Of a stretch of 21,455 bases of DNA, positions 1-8,331 are shown one piece after another (position 1 is the first letter of the stretch; each line of letters opens with the position of its first letter). The stretch comes from Rhizophlyctis rosea (taxonomy: Eukaryota > Chytridiomycota > Chytridiomycetes > Rhizophlyctidales > Rhizophlyctidaceae): NCBI GenBank assembly GCA_027596075.1, contig JADGJC010000452.1, positions 4,755 to 26,209 of the forward strand, read 5' to 3'. A program made the position numbers and the translations under genes. Below the pieces are notes generated by a model that worked only from the letters and a program-made list of their open reading frames with translations, made no database searches and was not told the DNA's origin.

Positions 1-638
1 GTGGGTGGGGCGTTTTTTATACTTAATGGGGGGTGGTTGGGGGGTTTTTTTTTCAATCCCGGGTGGGGTGGGGGTGGGCGTTTGGCGGGCTTGGGGGTTG
101 GGGGTGGGGGGTTGTCGGTGTACAATGAGAATGGGGTTTGGTAATGGGTGGTGGTGGGAAGGAGGAGGGGTATGTACATCATTTATATACACCGAAAAAA
201 AATCCCAATAATTTAATGGGCGGGAATCTGTTGGGTGTAGCCTTTTTTTTAGTTGGGTAGTAGAATGAGTCGACGAGACGTGGGGGAGGGGTTTGGTTGG
301 GGGGTCTTGAGCCGTTATTTAGTCAGTAGGTGGAGTGGTCAAAATGCTGCTTTGCAAACGGTTTGCGCTTTTTTCCAACTCTGTACATATAATTTCCTTG
401 TTCTTGTTGTGTTTTTGCTTTGGGAACTCCCCTTTTTCTGTGTTTGGTCTCGGTCGAATAATCAGTTTTTTTTATAATTGTACATTGTTTTTTTGCCTTT
501 GTGATGTTGTGTGTGTGCGTTTACATGTCTTCCATCCTTGTGATTATGGTAGAGGAGGGTGTGGAGCGACCAAGGTCGAATGCTAGTTATGAAGTCACCA
601 ACAAGTAGCAAAAACCGATGAGATCTGGATCTGAGTAG
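1..638. other. G/T-rich left edge without a recognised gene
   Basis: No open frame here reads like a protein. The first 330 bases are strongly G/T-rich on the plus strand, with runs of G and T. In the intron-containing genes of this window, G/T-rich plus-strand sequence marks the downstream parts of plus-strand genes and their 3' flanks. The best guess is therefore the 3' end or 3' UTR of a plus-strand gene lying to the left. There is no telomere-type repeat unit. Bases 331-638 are mixed and show nothing clear. Confidence 0.4.
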
Positions 639-1406
639 TCAAATATTCGAACCTTGATCTGCGGTCCTGCGGATGAGGGTGGGGCCTACCATTGGTGCTT
701 CACATGATGAATGGTCTTCGATGACGGAAAGCGAAAAATGTCTGGTGACATGTGTTTGATCGGGAAAACCCCGCTTTGATCCTTGGATGTTGCATGTGTG
801 GTGGAGGGTTGTTTTGCGGGAGAGCAAATCATGGATCGCTGACGCCGATTCTTTTCTCGGCCAATTGATAGGGAGCAGAAAACATCTCCAGTCTCTGTCT
901 TTCTTGCGATTCTGCATCATCGGTCCAGAAGCTGTCGGACTCAGGAAAAGCGAAGCTGGGAGGGAAGAGATGCGGGTTTGTTTACATTCATTGTGGCTTA
1001 GCTGCTGCGTTTGTTGGCCGCTTTTGTCCTTTTCCGCGTCTGTCCGTCCCTCCTTCGCCCTCCTCTCGCATTCCTCATCGGCGTGCATTGATCGCAAGAT
1101 GATCATATGCCCTTTTCTCATCCATGTGTTGCATGCTGATAGTATTTCGTGGATGTACGTCTGTAATGCTTCTGCATTTGGGGCTGTTGTGTTACCCAAC
1201 ACCAATACGCGACTGTTTCCAAATATGACAATGGACAGCAGTGTCAACCATCCCAAGTATCCCACAATGAACCTCCCCCCAGTGATGGATTTCGACCGTA
1301 AAGTTGGGCGCCGTGGAACTTCCTTCCTATGAGAGCAGAATAAAGCAGAATCTTGGCTAACGAACCTTTCATCCCAGCCCAACAATTCTTGAACACCTGC
1401 TTTCAA
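639..1406 (-). CDS. Hypothetical single-exon ORF, 255 aa, doubtful
   Basis: This is an uninterrupted 255-codon frame with no family I recognise. It has one hydrophobic stretch at about residues 44-66 that could be a single membrane segment, a charged region at about residues 108-135, and a Ser/His-rich tail. The antisense strand carries a 181-codon frame at 787-1332, so an open frame alone is weak evidence. The C-to-G codon drift typical of the intron-containing genes is absent, as it also is in the two Myb genes. It could be a lineage-specific gene, a decayed gene or chance. It lies on the same strand as the next gene, whose stop is 137 bp upstream of this start. Confidence 0.3.
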   Translation of the reverse strand: MKAGVQELLGWDERFVSQDSALFCSHRKEVPRRPTLRSKSITGGRFIVGYLGWLTLLSIVIFGNSRVLVLGNTTAPNAEALQTYIHEILSACNTWMRKGHMIILRSMHADEECERRAKEGRTDAEKDKSGQQTQQLSHNECKQTRISSLPASLFLSPTASGPMMQNRKKDRDWRCFLLPINWPRKESASAIHDLLSRKTTLHHTCNIQGSKRGFPDQTHVTRHFSLSVIEDHSSCEAPMVGPTLIRRTADQGSNI

Positions 1407-1543
1407 GCCCTCATCCGCTGTGATAAGTTCACAGGAAACGCCTCATATATACATATTGGTATTACAGAAAATACATCATAGCCCCTCCATCCCCATTCTA
1501 CCCAAGCCCAAAACATCCACACCACCACACCAAGCAAAACACT

Positions 1544-2509
1544 CTAATAATACCCCGTCCTCCCCCCACTCCCAATCCTAACATACCCCGCCTGCCAATC
1601 CGCATTATCCCTCATCATCTGATTCGCCCTCGCCCTAATCGCAGCAACTTGTTCCTGGGCCCTCACCCCTGACGGCGGCGATGGATAATAACTCTGAGCT
1701 CGCTGTGATTGCTGTACTGTTGACGGTGGCTGCTGCAACTGTTGTTGTTTCTGCTGCATATTCTTGATCCACTCCGCAACGACTTCATGGGACTTTTGGA
1801 CGTTAGCGCGATGACGTTCCATTGAGAGGCCGATGCTGTTGCAGAGGGAGTGGATTGAGGATGCGAGGGTTTGGTGGGTTAGGGGTTGGGCTGTTTGGGG
1901 GTGGGAGGGGATGGGGAGGGCGTAGCGGGTTTGGAGGGTTGTTATGTTTTTGTAGGTCTGTGGTGGATGTTGTGGGAGGGATATAGGAGGTTGATCTACG
2001 GCCATCTACATTGATCTCTTCAGTCGAATGGACAGAATCCTACCTTATCTTCATCCTTCCCAGTCTCGATAAACAATGCCAATTGTGCGATCAGACATTT
2101 TGCATATCCGTCTCGTGTCAATGCCACTACAGTTGGGGGTTTATACTCCGCAAAGATGTTTGCAACAGGTTCACATAGTGTCACATGCTCCAATTCTAAT
2201 GCGTCGTATATGCCTCCTAACAGTCCTCCGTCCATTTTGAGCAAGGCTTCGGTTTCTGAGGTTGAAATCCGTGTTTGGAGCTCACTTTGCGCAAAGTTGT
2301 CCACATGATAGAATGGAAAAGGACTTCGTACCTTCATCTTCTGTATCCCATGTTCCCAAATCCTTCGCCAATGCCTTTGTTTTCTCCTGCGTAATGAACC
2401 CGGGATGGTTCCTGGTGTACGCCGTGTCGACGTGGTGCACGAAGGCTTCAATTGTCTCGGCGACGCTGCGGGGGCCGGGGAATAAATTGAATCGAGCGTA
2501 CTTCTCCAT
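1544..2509 (-). CDS. Conserved-looking protein of unknown function, 3 exons, 283 aa
   Basis: Proposed exons are 2332-2509, 2044-2255 and 1544-2005. The first intron (2256-2331, 76 bp) has a GTACGA donor and a CAG acceptor and restores the frame at a Glu codon. The second, 2006-2043, is only 38 nt and in phase 0. The N-terminal 130 residues look globular, with predicted helices and a GGLLGG turn near residue 71. The C-terminal half is Pro/Gln/Ser-rich with a helical segment, a poly-Gln run (QKQQQLQQ) and an Arg/Gly/Tyr tail. The exons show the C-rich to G-rich codon drift seen in other spliced genes here, which supports the strand. I do not recognise the family. If the 38-nt intron is not spliced, the first two exons end at TGA 2020-2022 and a second frame begins 14 nt later. 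Confidence 0.65.
2006..2043 (-). other. Putative 38-nt intron
   Basis: On the minus strand this segment starts GTAGGA, contains a GACTGA branch-like sequence and ends TGTAG directly before an ATG. Splicing it joins two open frames in phase 0. Leaving it in places a TGA stop before the downstream frame. Other introns in this window are 62-430 bp, so this is unusually short. The alternative of two separate genes leaves only 14 nt between stop and start, with no room for a 3' UTR and promoter. Confidence 0.5.
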
Positions 2510-3087
2510 TGTTACAGCTTTGGCAGGTCCACACAAACTCTCTTGATGTTCGATTGTTCCAAAAAGTTGTTGGATCAAGAAGTTTGGAAATTGGAAGAGT
2601 TGGTTGTGGTGATTTCTGACCTCCTCTGGAGTGACATCCGTGTGCGACCATCATGTCCGTAGAAGTGACTGCGCCGCATTGATTTTGGCCCACCCTGGTG
2701 AAGTTTCCCCTCCGATTTCTCCCCAACAATCTCGTTGTCTGGTCAAACGCCAAGGACGTCAACCCCAAATCTTGACAAGTCGACCTATCGACCATTCGTC
2801 GGTATTATTAAAAAAAGTCAATGCCCCAGCACCTGTGTGCACGTTTGCTTTGCATTTACAAAGATCCAAATATTCGCGTCTGCAGAGTGGGCAGGGGTGG
2901 AGGGAATGCGAAGGATTACAGACCGTCCCATGTGATTCAAAGCTTTGCTAACTAGGATACTAATCAATATTTGGCGAACAACTTGGACAAATGAACACGC
3001 ATATGTATGCACATGCAACCCTACGTTTCTTCATTCGATGCAAACCGGTGAAGAGCTAGAGGTCGAACTCCACATGGAGAGATACAC
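2510..3087. other. Intergenic, upstream of the 283-aa gene
   Basis: These 578 bp lie between the start of the minus-strand gene at 2509 and the stop of the minus-strand Myb gene. Short frames occur on both strands (for example 2631-2951 plus and 2448-2795 minus), but none shows coherent composition or a known motif. It presumably holds the promoter and 5' leader of the 283-aa gene and the 3' UTR of the Myb gene. Confidence 0.4.
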
Positions 3088-4263
3088 CTAACTAGCTACT
3101 AGGTTCACTAAACCTTTTGATAGAAGACGGGCATAACGAGTCGAGACGGATCCGGGCGATCTTTGAAGCAAAGCTCCTATCTCGCGCCATGAGACCCTTT
3201 GTTCCGCTTTCCGCCTTCTATCAATGATGAACGCGTCTTCCTCTGGGAAAAACCGTCCATGCCGAATGTTTGGATTCAGGCAATTGTACCATCTCTGCGA
3301 CACCTGGCGTTCTGTTCGCCCAATAGCCCGACCCAAACTAGACCAGCTGACTTTCCGGCCCTCCCTTGTCGCTTCAGAGACCTCCTGTTTTATTTCCCTA
3401 TCTTCGGTTTGACTGAAAGCCCCCCGCATCTTGTGTGGATTCAGAATTTGGTACCACCGCTTCCGAACTTGTGCACCGGGCCTTCCGAGTTTCAATCCCA
3501 ACTCTTCCCACCTGGGAGATATACCTCCATCAGCTGCCTCTATCATCGCCCGGTGAATTTCACAATCCTCCTCTGGCGTCCATAGCCCTCGTCTTATGGC
3601 CGGATCCAATACTCGCCTCCATCGGTGTTGAACCAGGTGGCCCAACCTACCCATTCTCTCACCCAAAGCCTTCCACGGAAACCGTCTCATCGATTCACAA
3701 CTTTTGACAGCATCAATCACAATTGCGTCTTCCTCTGTTTTCCAAGGTCCTCTGTTCCGGTTGGGATTGAGAATTTGCACGCGACACAGAGCGGAATTTC
3801 GTCCCCTCCCCAATTGACGTGCTATATGCGCCCACCCGGGTTTGTGTCCTTCTGCATGTGCCAATCTAACTTCATCTAGCAATACCTTGTCCTCCCAGGG
3901 CAGCCATTTCCGCTTTACCATCACGGGAGGAACCTTCGCTGATGGGTCTATGGGGGGTACCACTGGTGGCCTTGTGGCTTTTTGCAATGTGAGACTAGTT
4001 TTAATAGACAACAGGGTCAATTCAGGTTGGTTTGGGAGGTGCAGATAACGACGAACTTTGCAAGGCGGGAAACGACGTGGAAGTTTTGGAAGCAAAAAAG
4101 AGCCATGTAGCATTGTCGACACGGCGAGTCTTTGTCCGGATCGGAAGTGCCAAAGATGATGCTTTGCTGCAGGAGTATGAAGATTCAGTTCAGCTATTCG
4201 TGATTCCCGGCAGTGGTTAGCAGGTGCGAAGTCGTGTCCTAGGAAGGCTGCATCTTTCAACAT
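3088..4263 (-). CDS. Five-repeat Myb/SANT-like protein, likely mitochondrial presequence
   Basis: This is a single-exon frame of 391 codons. Five tandem Myb-type repeats fill residues ~116-385. Each opens with an aromatic residue and an acidic patch (W120, W174 with TEED, W228 with PEED, F283 with TED, F338/F339 with PEED). Each has a second aromatic residue (W144, W197, W252, W307, W359), and the repeats end in RW-type third helices and L(N/D)P linkers. Myb repeats normally bind DNA. The start is uncertain: M51 (ATG at 4111-4113) begins a segment with only one acidic residue in about 54 and several Arg/Lys, which resembles a mitochondrial targeting sequence. M115 would remove it. The gene diverges from a second five-repeat Myb gene 192 bp away. 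It has no intron and no C-to-G codon drift, unlike the spliced genes. The target and function are unknown. Confidence 0.85.
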   Translation of the reverse strand: MLKDAAFLGHDFAPANHCRESRIAELNLHTPAAKHHLWHFRSGQRLAVSTMLHGSFLLPKLPRRFPPCKVRRYLHLPNQPELTLLSIKTSLTLQKATRPPVVPPIDPSAKVPPVMVKRKWLPWEDKVLLDEVRLAHAEGHKPGWAHIARQLGRGRNSALCRVQILNPNRNRGPWKTEEDAIVIDAVKSCESMRRFPWKALGERMGRLGHLVQHRWRRVLDPAIRRGLWTPEEDCEIHRAMIEAADGGISPRWEELGLKLGRPGAQVRKRWYQILNPHKMRGAFSQTEDREIKQEVSEATREGRKVSWSSLGRAIGRTERQVSQRWYNCLNPNIRHGRFFPEEDAFIIDRRRKAEQRVSWREIGALLQRSPGSVSTRYARLLSKGLVNLVAS

Positions 4264-4455
4264 TTGTAAGTGCTACTAAAATGATCGACACCATGCGGCC
4301 CTCATTGGCCTGAGACAAAACCCGAAACCACTCATTTGCCACAGCCTGCCGTGAAGTCCGTGAGACACTTTAGAAATGCCTTCTCAGTCTTTGCCTTTTG
4401 ACTGGCAACATCTGCAACCTATCTGACATTCGCATGTCGGTAAAAAGTTCCAGTC
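4264..4455. promoter_or_regulatory. Divergent spacer between the two Myb genes
   Basis: These 192 bp separate the outermost possible starts of two head-to-head Myb-repeat genes and must hold promoter or leader for both. If the minus gene starts at M51 the spacer grows to about 342 bp. I see no convincing TATA box. Shared control of the pair is an inference from the arrangement. Confidence 0.45.
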
Positions 4456-5424
4456 ATGAGCTTTTACAAAGTCAAACTTCCTTCACGTCTCATTGCGACC
4501 TACTTGCGCGTCTTTCCTGCGACGACGGTCCCAATGCCCACACGCGGTACCGCAGGCCCCTTTCCCCACCCGACCTCTATCTCTCGTACATTCAAAACGA
4601 CTGTAAACCTTATGGGCGATCCACCGGTGGTTATCAAATGGACTCCGGACGAAGTCTCTCGTTTGGTTCGCTTGAAAGCTTCAGGAAAGACTTACAAAGA
4701 GTTGCAAAGTCAGTTCCCGCATCGCTCTGTTAGGAGTTTAACTCTTCGCCTTAGGAAGGTAAAGGAAGACATAAGGGTTTCTAAACACGGATTTTGGGCG
4801 GAATCAGAGGAAAGACGGTTGATAGCTTTAGGGATGCAAGGGGTCTCAACCAAGGTCATTGCATGGGAGCTGGGGCGTTCATGGCTATCCGTCAGACAAA
4901 AGCAAGCGTCGTTGGGTGATCACAGAAGGGGCCGCTTCACAAAGGAAGAACGGCTCGCTATTGAAGAAGAGGTCCAAAAGGCCAAGCGCGAGCATCGCAA
5001 GCCTAAGTTCGCGGCATTAGCACAACTGCTTAACCGTCTTGAAAACTCGGTTTGGTATTTCGCAAAAAGTACTGCAAATAACCAGCTGGTCAAAGGGAAA
5101 TGGATGCCGCATGAGAATCAGTTGCTAGAGAAGGCAGTGAAGTCAAGTGGGAAGGTTATAAGTTGGGTTGCGGTTGCACAATGGGTACCAGGGAGGAGTG
5201 GGCTTCAGTGCAGGATGAGATGGATAAATGTTCTCGACCCATCACTACGGGAACGGTCTTGGACGGCCGAGAAGGATCGGGAGCTCATACATCTACGTGT
5301 GAATTTGAAGATGACCTACAGTCAGATCGCCAAACGGTTGGGAAATATTCCACCGGTGGCGGTGTCTGATCGTGCGAAGCGCCTGAGGAAGCTGGGGTTG
5401 TTGCCAACGGCAAACGGTAGATAG
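4456..5424 (+). CDS. Five-repeat Myb/SANT-like protein, strong mitochondrial presequence
   Basis: This is a single-exon 322-codon frame. Residues 1-54 contain no Asp or Glu but have K5, K7, R11, R18, R30, R44 and K47 among Ser, Thr and hydrophobic residues. That is a classic look for a mitochondrial targeting peptide. Five Myb/SANT-like repeats follow: ~58-105 (W62, TPDE), 109-153 (W114, ESEE), 158-206 (F161, KEE), 213-265 (W216, W237, W256, ending in an LDPS linker) and 266-315 (W269, AEKD). Repeat 4 is the most canonical and repeats 1-3 are diverged. The protein is a distant relative of the divergent neighbour, not a recent copy. A start at M53 would delete the presequence and give an ordinary nuclear candidate. 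There is no intron, and codon use is mixed (Leu TTG, CTT, CTA, CTC interspersed), unlike the spliced genes. Confidence 0.85.
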   Translation: MSFYKVKLPSRLIATYLRVFPATTVPMPTRGTAGPFPHPTSISRTFKTTVNLMGDPPVVIKWTPDEVSRLVRLKASGKTYKELQSQFPHRSVRSLTLRLRKVKEDIRVSKHGFWAESEERRLIALGMQGVSTKVIAWELGRSWLSVRQKQASLGDHRRGRFTKEERLAIEEEVQKAKREHRKPKFAALAQLLNRLENSVWYFAKSTANNQLVKGKWMPHENQLLEKAVKSSGKVISWVAVAQWVPGRSGLQCRMRWINVLDPSLRERSWTAEKDRELIHLRVNLKMTYSQIAKRLGNIPPVAVSDRAKRLRKLGLLPTANGR

Positions 5425-5675
5425 CAATCCCATCGAAAGAATCTTAGTAGTCAATGCATGTTCATTTTGATATAATCTGCACCAGTTTAAAGTGCTCCAT
5501 CAATAATCAATGGAGAGCAGTTTTCCAATTCGGAGATGCTGGTGAAGAGGAAGGACACAAAGGACCACAGCCGAGAATCATATGTCCAATAGGCATGCAT
5601 CGACGTTCCAATGGGCAAAATATGGATAGGGATGCGCAAACCTGCAATCATTGTGTCATCATAAACAAATTTGCA

Positions 5676-6452
5676 TCATTCCTCAATGAGACCAATAGGG
5701 TACACCTTCCCCTCCCATGTAAGCGTAAGCCCATCCAACTTATCCGCAAACTTTGCCAATACTAGGGAAGACCTCAGCATCGCATAATGAAGCTTGTACT
5801 TCTCCATCCCCTTTGGCGGGTTGGCCCTCTGCCATCGTAAGGGAGATGGATAGTAAAAGCGTCCCGTCTGCGATGTGGCTATGAGGGAGGGATTGAAAGG
5901 TTGCAGCTGTGTGCCACCCCATAGGAGATGGGTCCCGTCAGGGGTTAGATCTTGGAAAACTATCGGGACATCCTATTATGGTAATTTTGTCACCAGGCAA
6001 GGAAGAGTGCGTGATGGGATGCACGGATCCCGACCTCCACTTCAATGAAGTTCATTTCTCCTCCGCATGGGCTGATCCATTTGTAAGTTTCTGTGTGCAC
6101 TCCTGTATCGTTGGAACGTATGCGTTTGAAGAAGAAGTCGAGGAAGGCTTTGTCTTTGAAACCTGTTCGGTCGATTTATTTGGTTTGCCAACTCTGTAGA
6201 ACTGGGACTGGTGAGCCCAGCAACGCCGCAACTAGTTTGGAGCTTACAAGTGGTGAAATTCCGTAGTTTTGTTTCTTGGAGGAAGAGCTGACCGTTGCTG
6301 TCTATGTAGTAGAAGTATTCTCTTTTCCACTTTGGTGTTGGCTCGATGGTAGGGGAGGACAGGAATCGTGATGAGAAGGTTGGGGTGAGGAAGCGTGCGG
6401 GGTAGTGAAAAGACGCTGATCGTGAGGGGAGACCCCGTCGACAGATCAACAT
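5676..6452 (-). CDS. UPF0598 (DUF4505) family protein, 3 exons, 209 aa
   Basis: Exons are 6248-6452, 6035-6162 and 5676-5972, with introns of 85 and 62 bp. The first joins inside a Cys codon (NFTTC/FKDK) and the second joins NFIEVE to DVPIVF. The hallmark block of the family, REYFYYID..GQLFL..TK..NF.TCFKD.AFL.FFFKR, starts near residue 44. A CGGE.NF motif and a conserved-looking C-terminal half (GGTQLQPF, LRSSLVL) follow. About 200 residues is the usual size; human C8orf82 is the reference member. Residues 1-40 are Arg/Ser-rich and acid-poor, so mitochondrial import is likely. The biochemical role of the family is not established. The second donor, GTCGGG, is weak, but the joined length matches the family. 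The gene diverges from the NTF2-like gene. Confidence 0.88.
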
Positions 6453-6693
6453 ATTTGCAGGCCTGTTGTAGTGGTCACGGGAAAGAAATGATGAGCAGGG
6501 AAGATATGACGGCGGTCTTGCTCCATTGGTAAATGACGACGGAAGACAAGGAGGACGAGCTCAAAAGGGCGAGGCTTTTTATATGTCACCGATGACCATT
6601 ACGTAAGCACGTCAACGTCAGCATCTGTTCTTCTCAGCAACCTCATCTGTCAACCTCATCTTCCCTCACCAACGCAAAGTATACCAGAACAAA
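6453..6693. promoter_or_regulatory. Bidirectional promoter region, UPF0598 / NTF2-like genes
   Basis: These 241 bp lie between two ATG codons in divergent genes. The stretch contains a TTTTTATATG element near 6576-6585, a perfect TTACGTAA palindrome at 6599-6606, and two CGTCA motifs just after it (around 6610-6620). CT-rich leader sequence follows up to the ATG at 6694. Sharing of elements by both genes is inferred from spacing only. Confidence 0.5.
6599..6606. promoter_or_regulatory. TTACGTAA palindrome, Yap/bZIP-type site
   Basis: This eight-base perfect palindrome matches the classic fungal Yap-type bZIP site TTACGTAA. It is followed within 15 bp by two CGTCA half-sites of CRE type. Its position about 90 bp from the plus-strand ATG and 150 bp from the minus-strand ATG is suitable for a regulatory site. 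An 8-mer can occur by chance, so this is a candidate only. Confidence 0.4.
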
Positions 6694-7448
6694 ATGGACA
6701 GCCCAGAAACTCAACTCGCAACCCTGGTAGTTCCCTCCCTCCTATGCACCGACACTGCCCTCACCGAACGAACAGTAGACTTGTACACCACCCCCGACAT
6801 GACATTCCACCACCCAGCCTTCATCGTCCAAGGCCGCGAGAATGTCAAAAAGATGTACATATGTTGGAGTATGCACAACCTAAGATTTGTCAGACTTGCT
6901 GTGGATGATTTGTGTATGTCGTACGCTATATTGTTTCCCCGCCTTTCAACCCGATTCGGTTGATCTAACCTCAACCTGTCAAACTCAGACTTCAACAGCA
7001 ACAAAAGCAGAGCAGTCCTAGACATCGACTACGAATTCGCCCCAATATGGTTCCTAGGCCTCGTTCAACGCGTGCGCGTCATTACCATCCTCCATCTTCG
7101 ACAACTACACGACGACACATCTCACTCCACCAAATGGTATATCTCCCGTCAAGAGGTAAACATCCCATCCATTCCACCCCTCATCTCCTCATTCCCCATA
7201 AACACAACCTTCTCACTACCCACCCACAGGACTACTACCCAACCGACACAATCCTCAGCACCCTCACACCCCGTCCCTTCTCATCTCTCACCCAAAACGT
7301 TGCCCAGCTCGTCATGCGGTATATTGGACTGTTTTGCATCACTGTTGGTTACGTGGTGTTCTTCATTTTGAGTGGAGTGGCGGAAGCGTTTGGGTTGAGG
7401 GTGTGGAAACCTCGACCGGAGAGACTGGAAGATAAGACTAAAAGATGA
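6694..7448 (+). CDS. NTF2-like (SnoaL-fold) protein with C-terminal membrane anchor, 201 aa
   Basis: Exons are 6694-6913, 6989-7155 and 7230-7448, with introns of 75 and 74 bp (GTATGT and GTAAAC donors, CAG acceptors). The N-terminal ~140 residues have the layout of fungal NTF2-like proteins: an early helix (ERTVDLYTTPDMTFHHP), then a beta-sheet region including DIDYEFAPIWFLG and a WYISRQED..P strand. Y160 to about A180 is hydrophobic enough to be a membrane helix, followed by a basic tail (KPRPERLEDKTKR). NTF2-like domains are small cone-shaped folds used for binding or catalysis; the substrate is unknown. The soluble domain would lie on one face of a membrane with the tail on the other. Codons drift from C-ended to G-ended within exons 1 and 3. 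The domain call is from pattern, not alignment. Confidence 0.75.
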
Positions 7449-8331
7449 AGATTGGATTTTGTATATAGTATCTGTTGATGCTATGTAAATTCTTACATAG
7501 GGTCGGATAGCGGTACTACATTTCATTAAAAAGTACTGCTTTTGGTTATGAGTCTGTGACACCACTTTTTGTCAACGAGGGAGTCCAATTACATCCGCTG
7601 GAATGGGTTCAGTCCACAATCGATTTTGCTTCAATTGGTGCTCTATTTGTTTACAAACAACAACACCGACCTTTGCTTCTGAGCTCCTCATCACCATAGC
7701 GTAACACCACAATCCTGATTCACTTGAGCCCCCATGATCCGATACGCGCATCATAGCAGGTGGCGAATATGACTTTCAGTGGGAAACTGAACTTTGACGC
7801 GTTCCTGCTAACAAGAAATACAGAAGCCGTAGTTCGGGCATGTGAGCCTCACAGTCAGCGGTTTCAGATGGAGCTGACTGCCACCCAGGAAAATGTGTAA
7901 ACTTACGCACCACACCCACAAGCGCTTAACCAGAAGCGAAAGCGGCATCCGTACCCAGCAGTTTTGATATGGGGCTGTCCATACAGTGTCTTGGAATGAC
8001 CAATATGACTGCGTTCGGTTAGGAAGACACGCATTGTGGTGTTTCAAGGGAAGCAACCATCACGTGCTGGAATATTTTTTCCGCGTGCGGCCACCGCTCA
8101 CAGTGCAATGCATGCATGCGTTGAGTTATGGAACTGTGCCTTCTGTTATGGAAGGACGCGTTCAGATGTCTCAATCCACCTTGACATAATGAAGGAGTTC
8201 ATTGACAAGGACGCCCGAGGTTCATCCCCCTTTCATGTTCTACGTTGCAATCCATTTCTTCCCGCGTGATACTGGCTTCTTCAGGTCTCAACACTGAAAG
8301 TAGTTGAATTCGTAAATTCCAAAGAGGAAAA
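7449..8331. other. Intergenic, no gene seen
   Basis: These 883 bp hold the 3' flank of the NTF2-like gene and the promoter of the WOPR gene. Short frames occur on both strands (for example 7808-8056 minus, 7986-8269 plus), but none reads like a protein or splices to a neighbour. I found no repeat, RNA gene or clear TATA element. Confidence 0.45.

Noticed and set aside
1..330. Telomeric or subtelomeric repeat because of G/T runs
   Set aside because: No regular repeat unit such as TTAGGG; the G and T runs are irregular and fit the skewed gene-end composition.
640..720. Possible minus-strand tRNA because of a GGTTCGAAT-like box
   Set aside because: The flanking bases do not form a T stem, acceptor stem or anticodon arm.
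787..1332. 181-codon plus-strand frame opposite the 255-codon minus frame
   Set aside because: Shorter than the antisense frame, Cys/Trp/Ser-rich without pattern, no known motif. Neither strand is convincing; I kept only the longer one at low confidence.
2448..2795. 115-codon minus-strand frame upstream of the 283-aa gene
   Set aside because: No coherent composition and no frame-preserving splice to the next exon was found; more likely leader or promoter.
4398..4733. Alternative plus-strand frame overlapping the start of the second Myb gene
   Set aside because: Different frame, no Myb pattern; it is a shadow of the real frame at 4456-5424.
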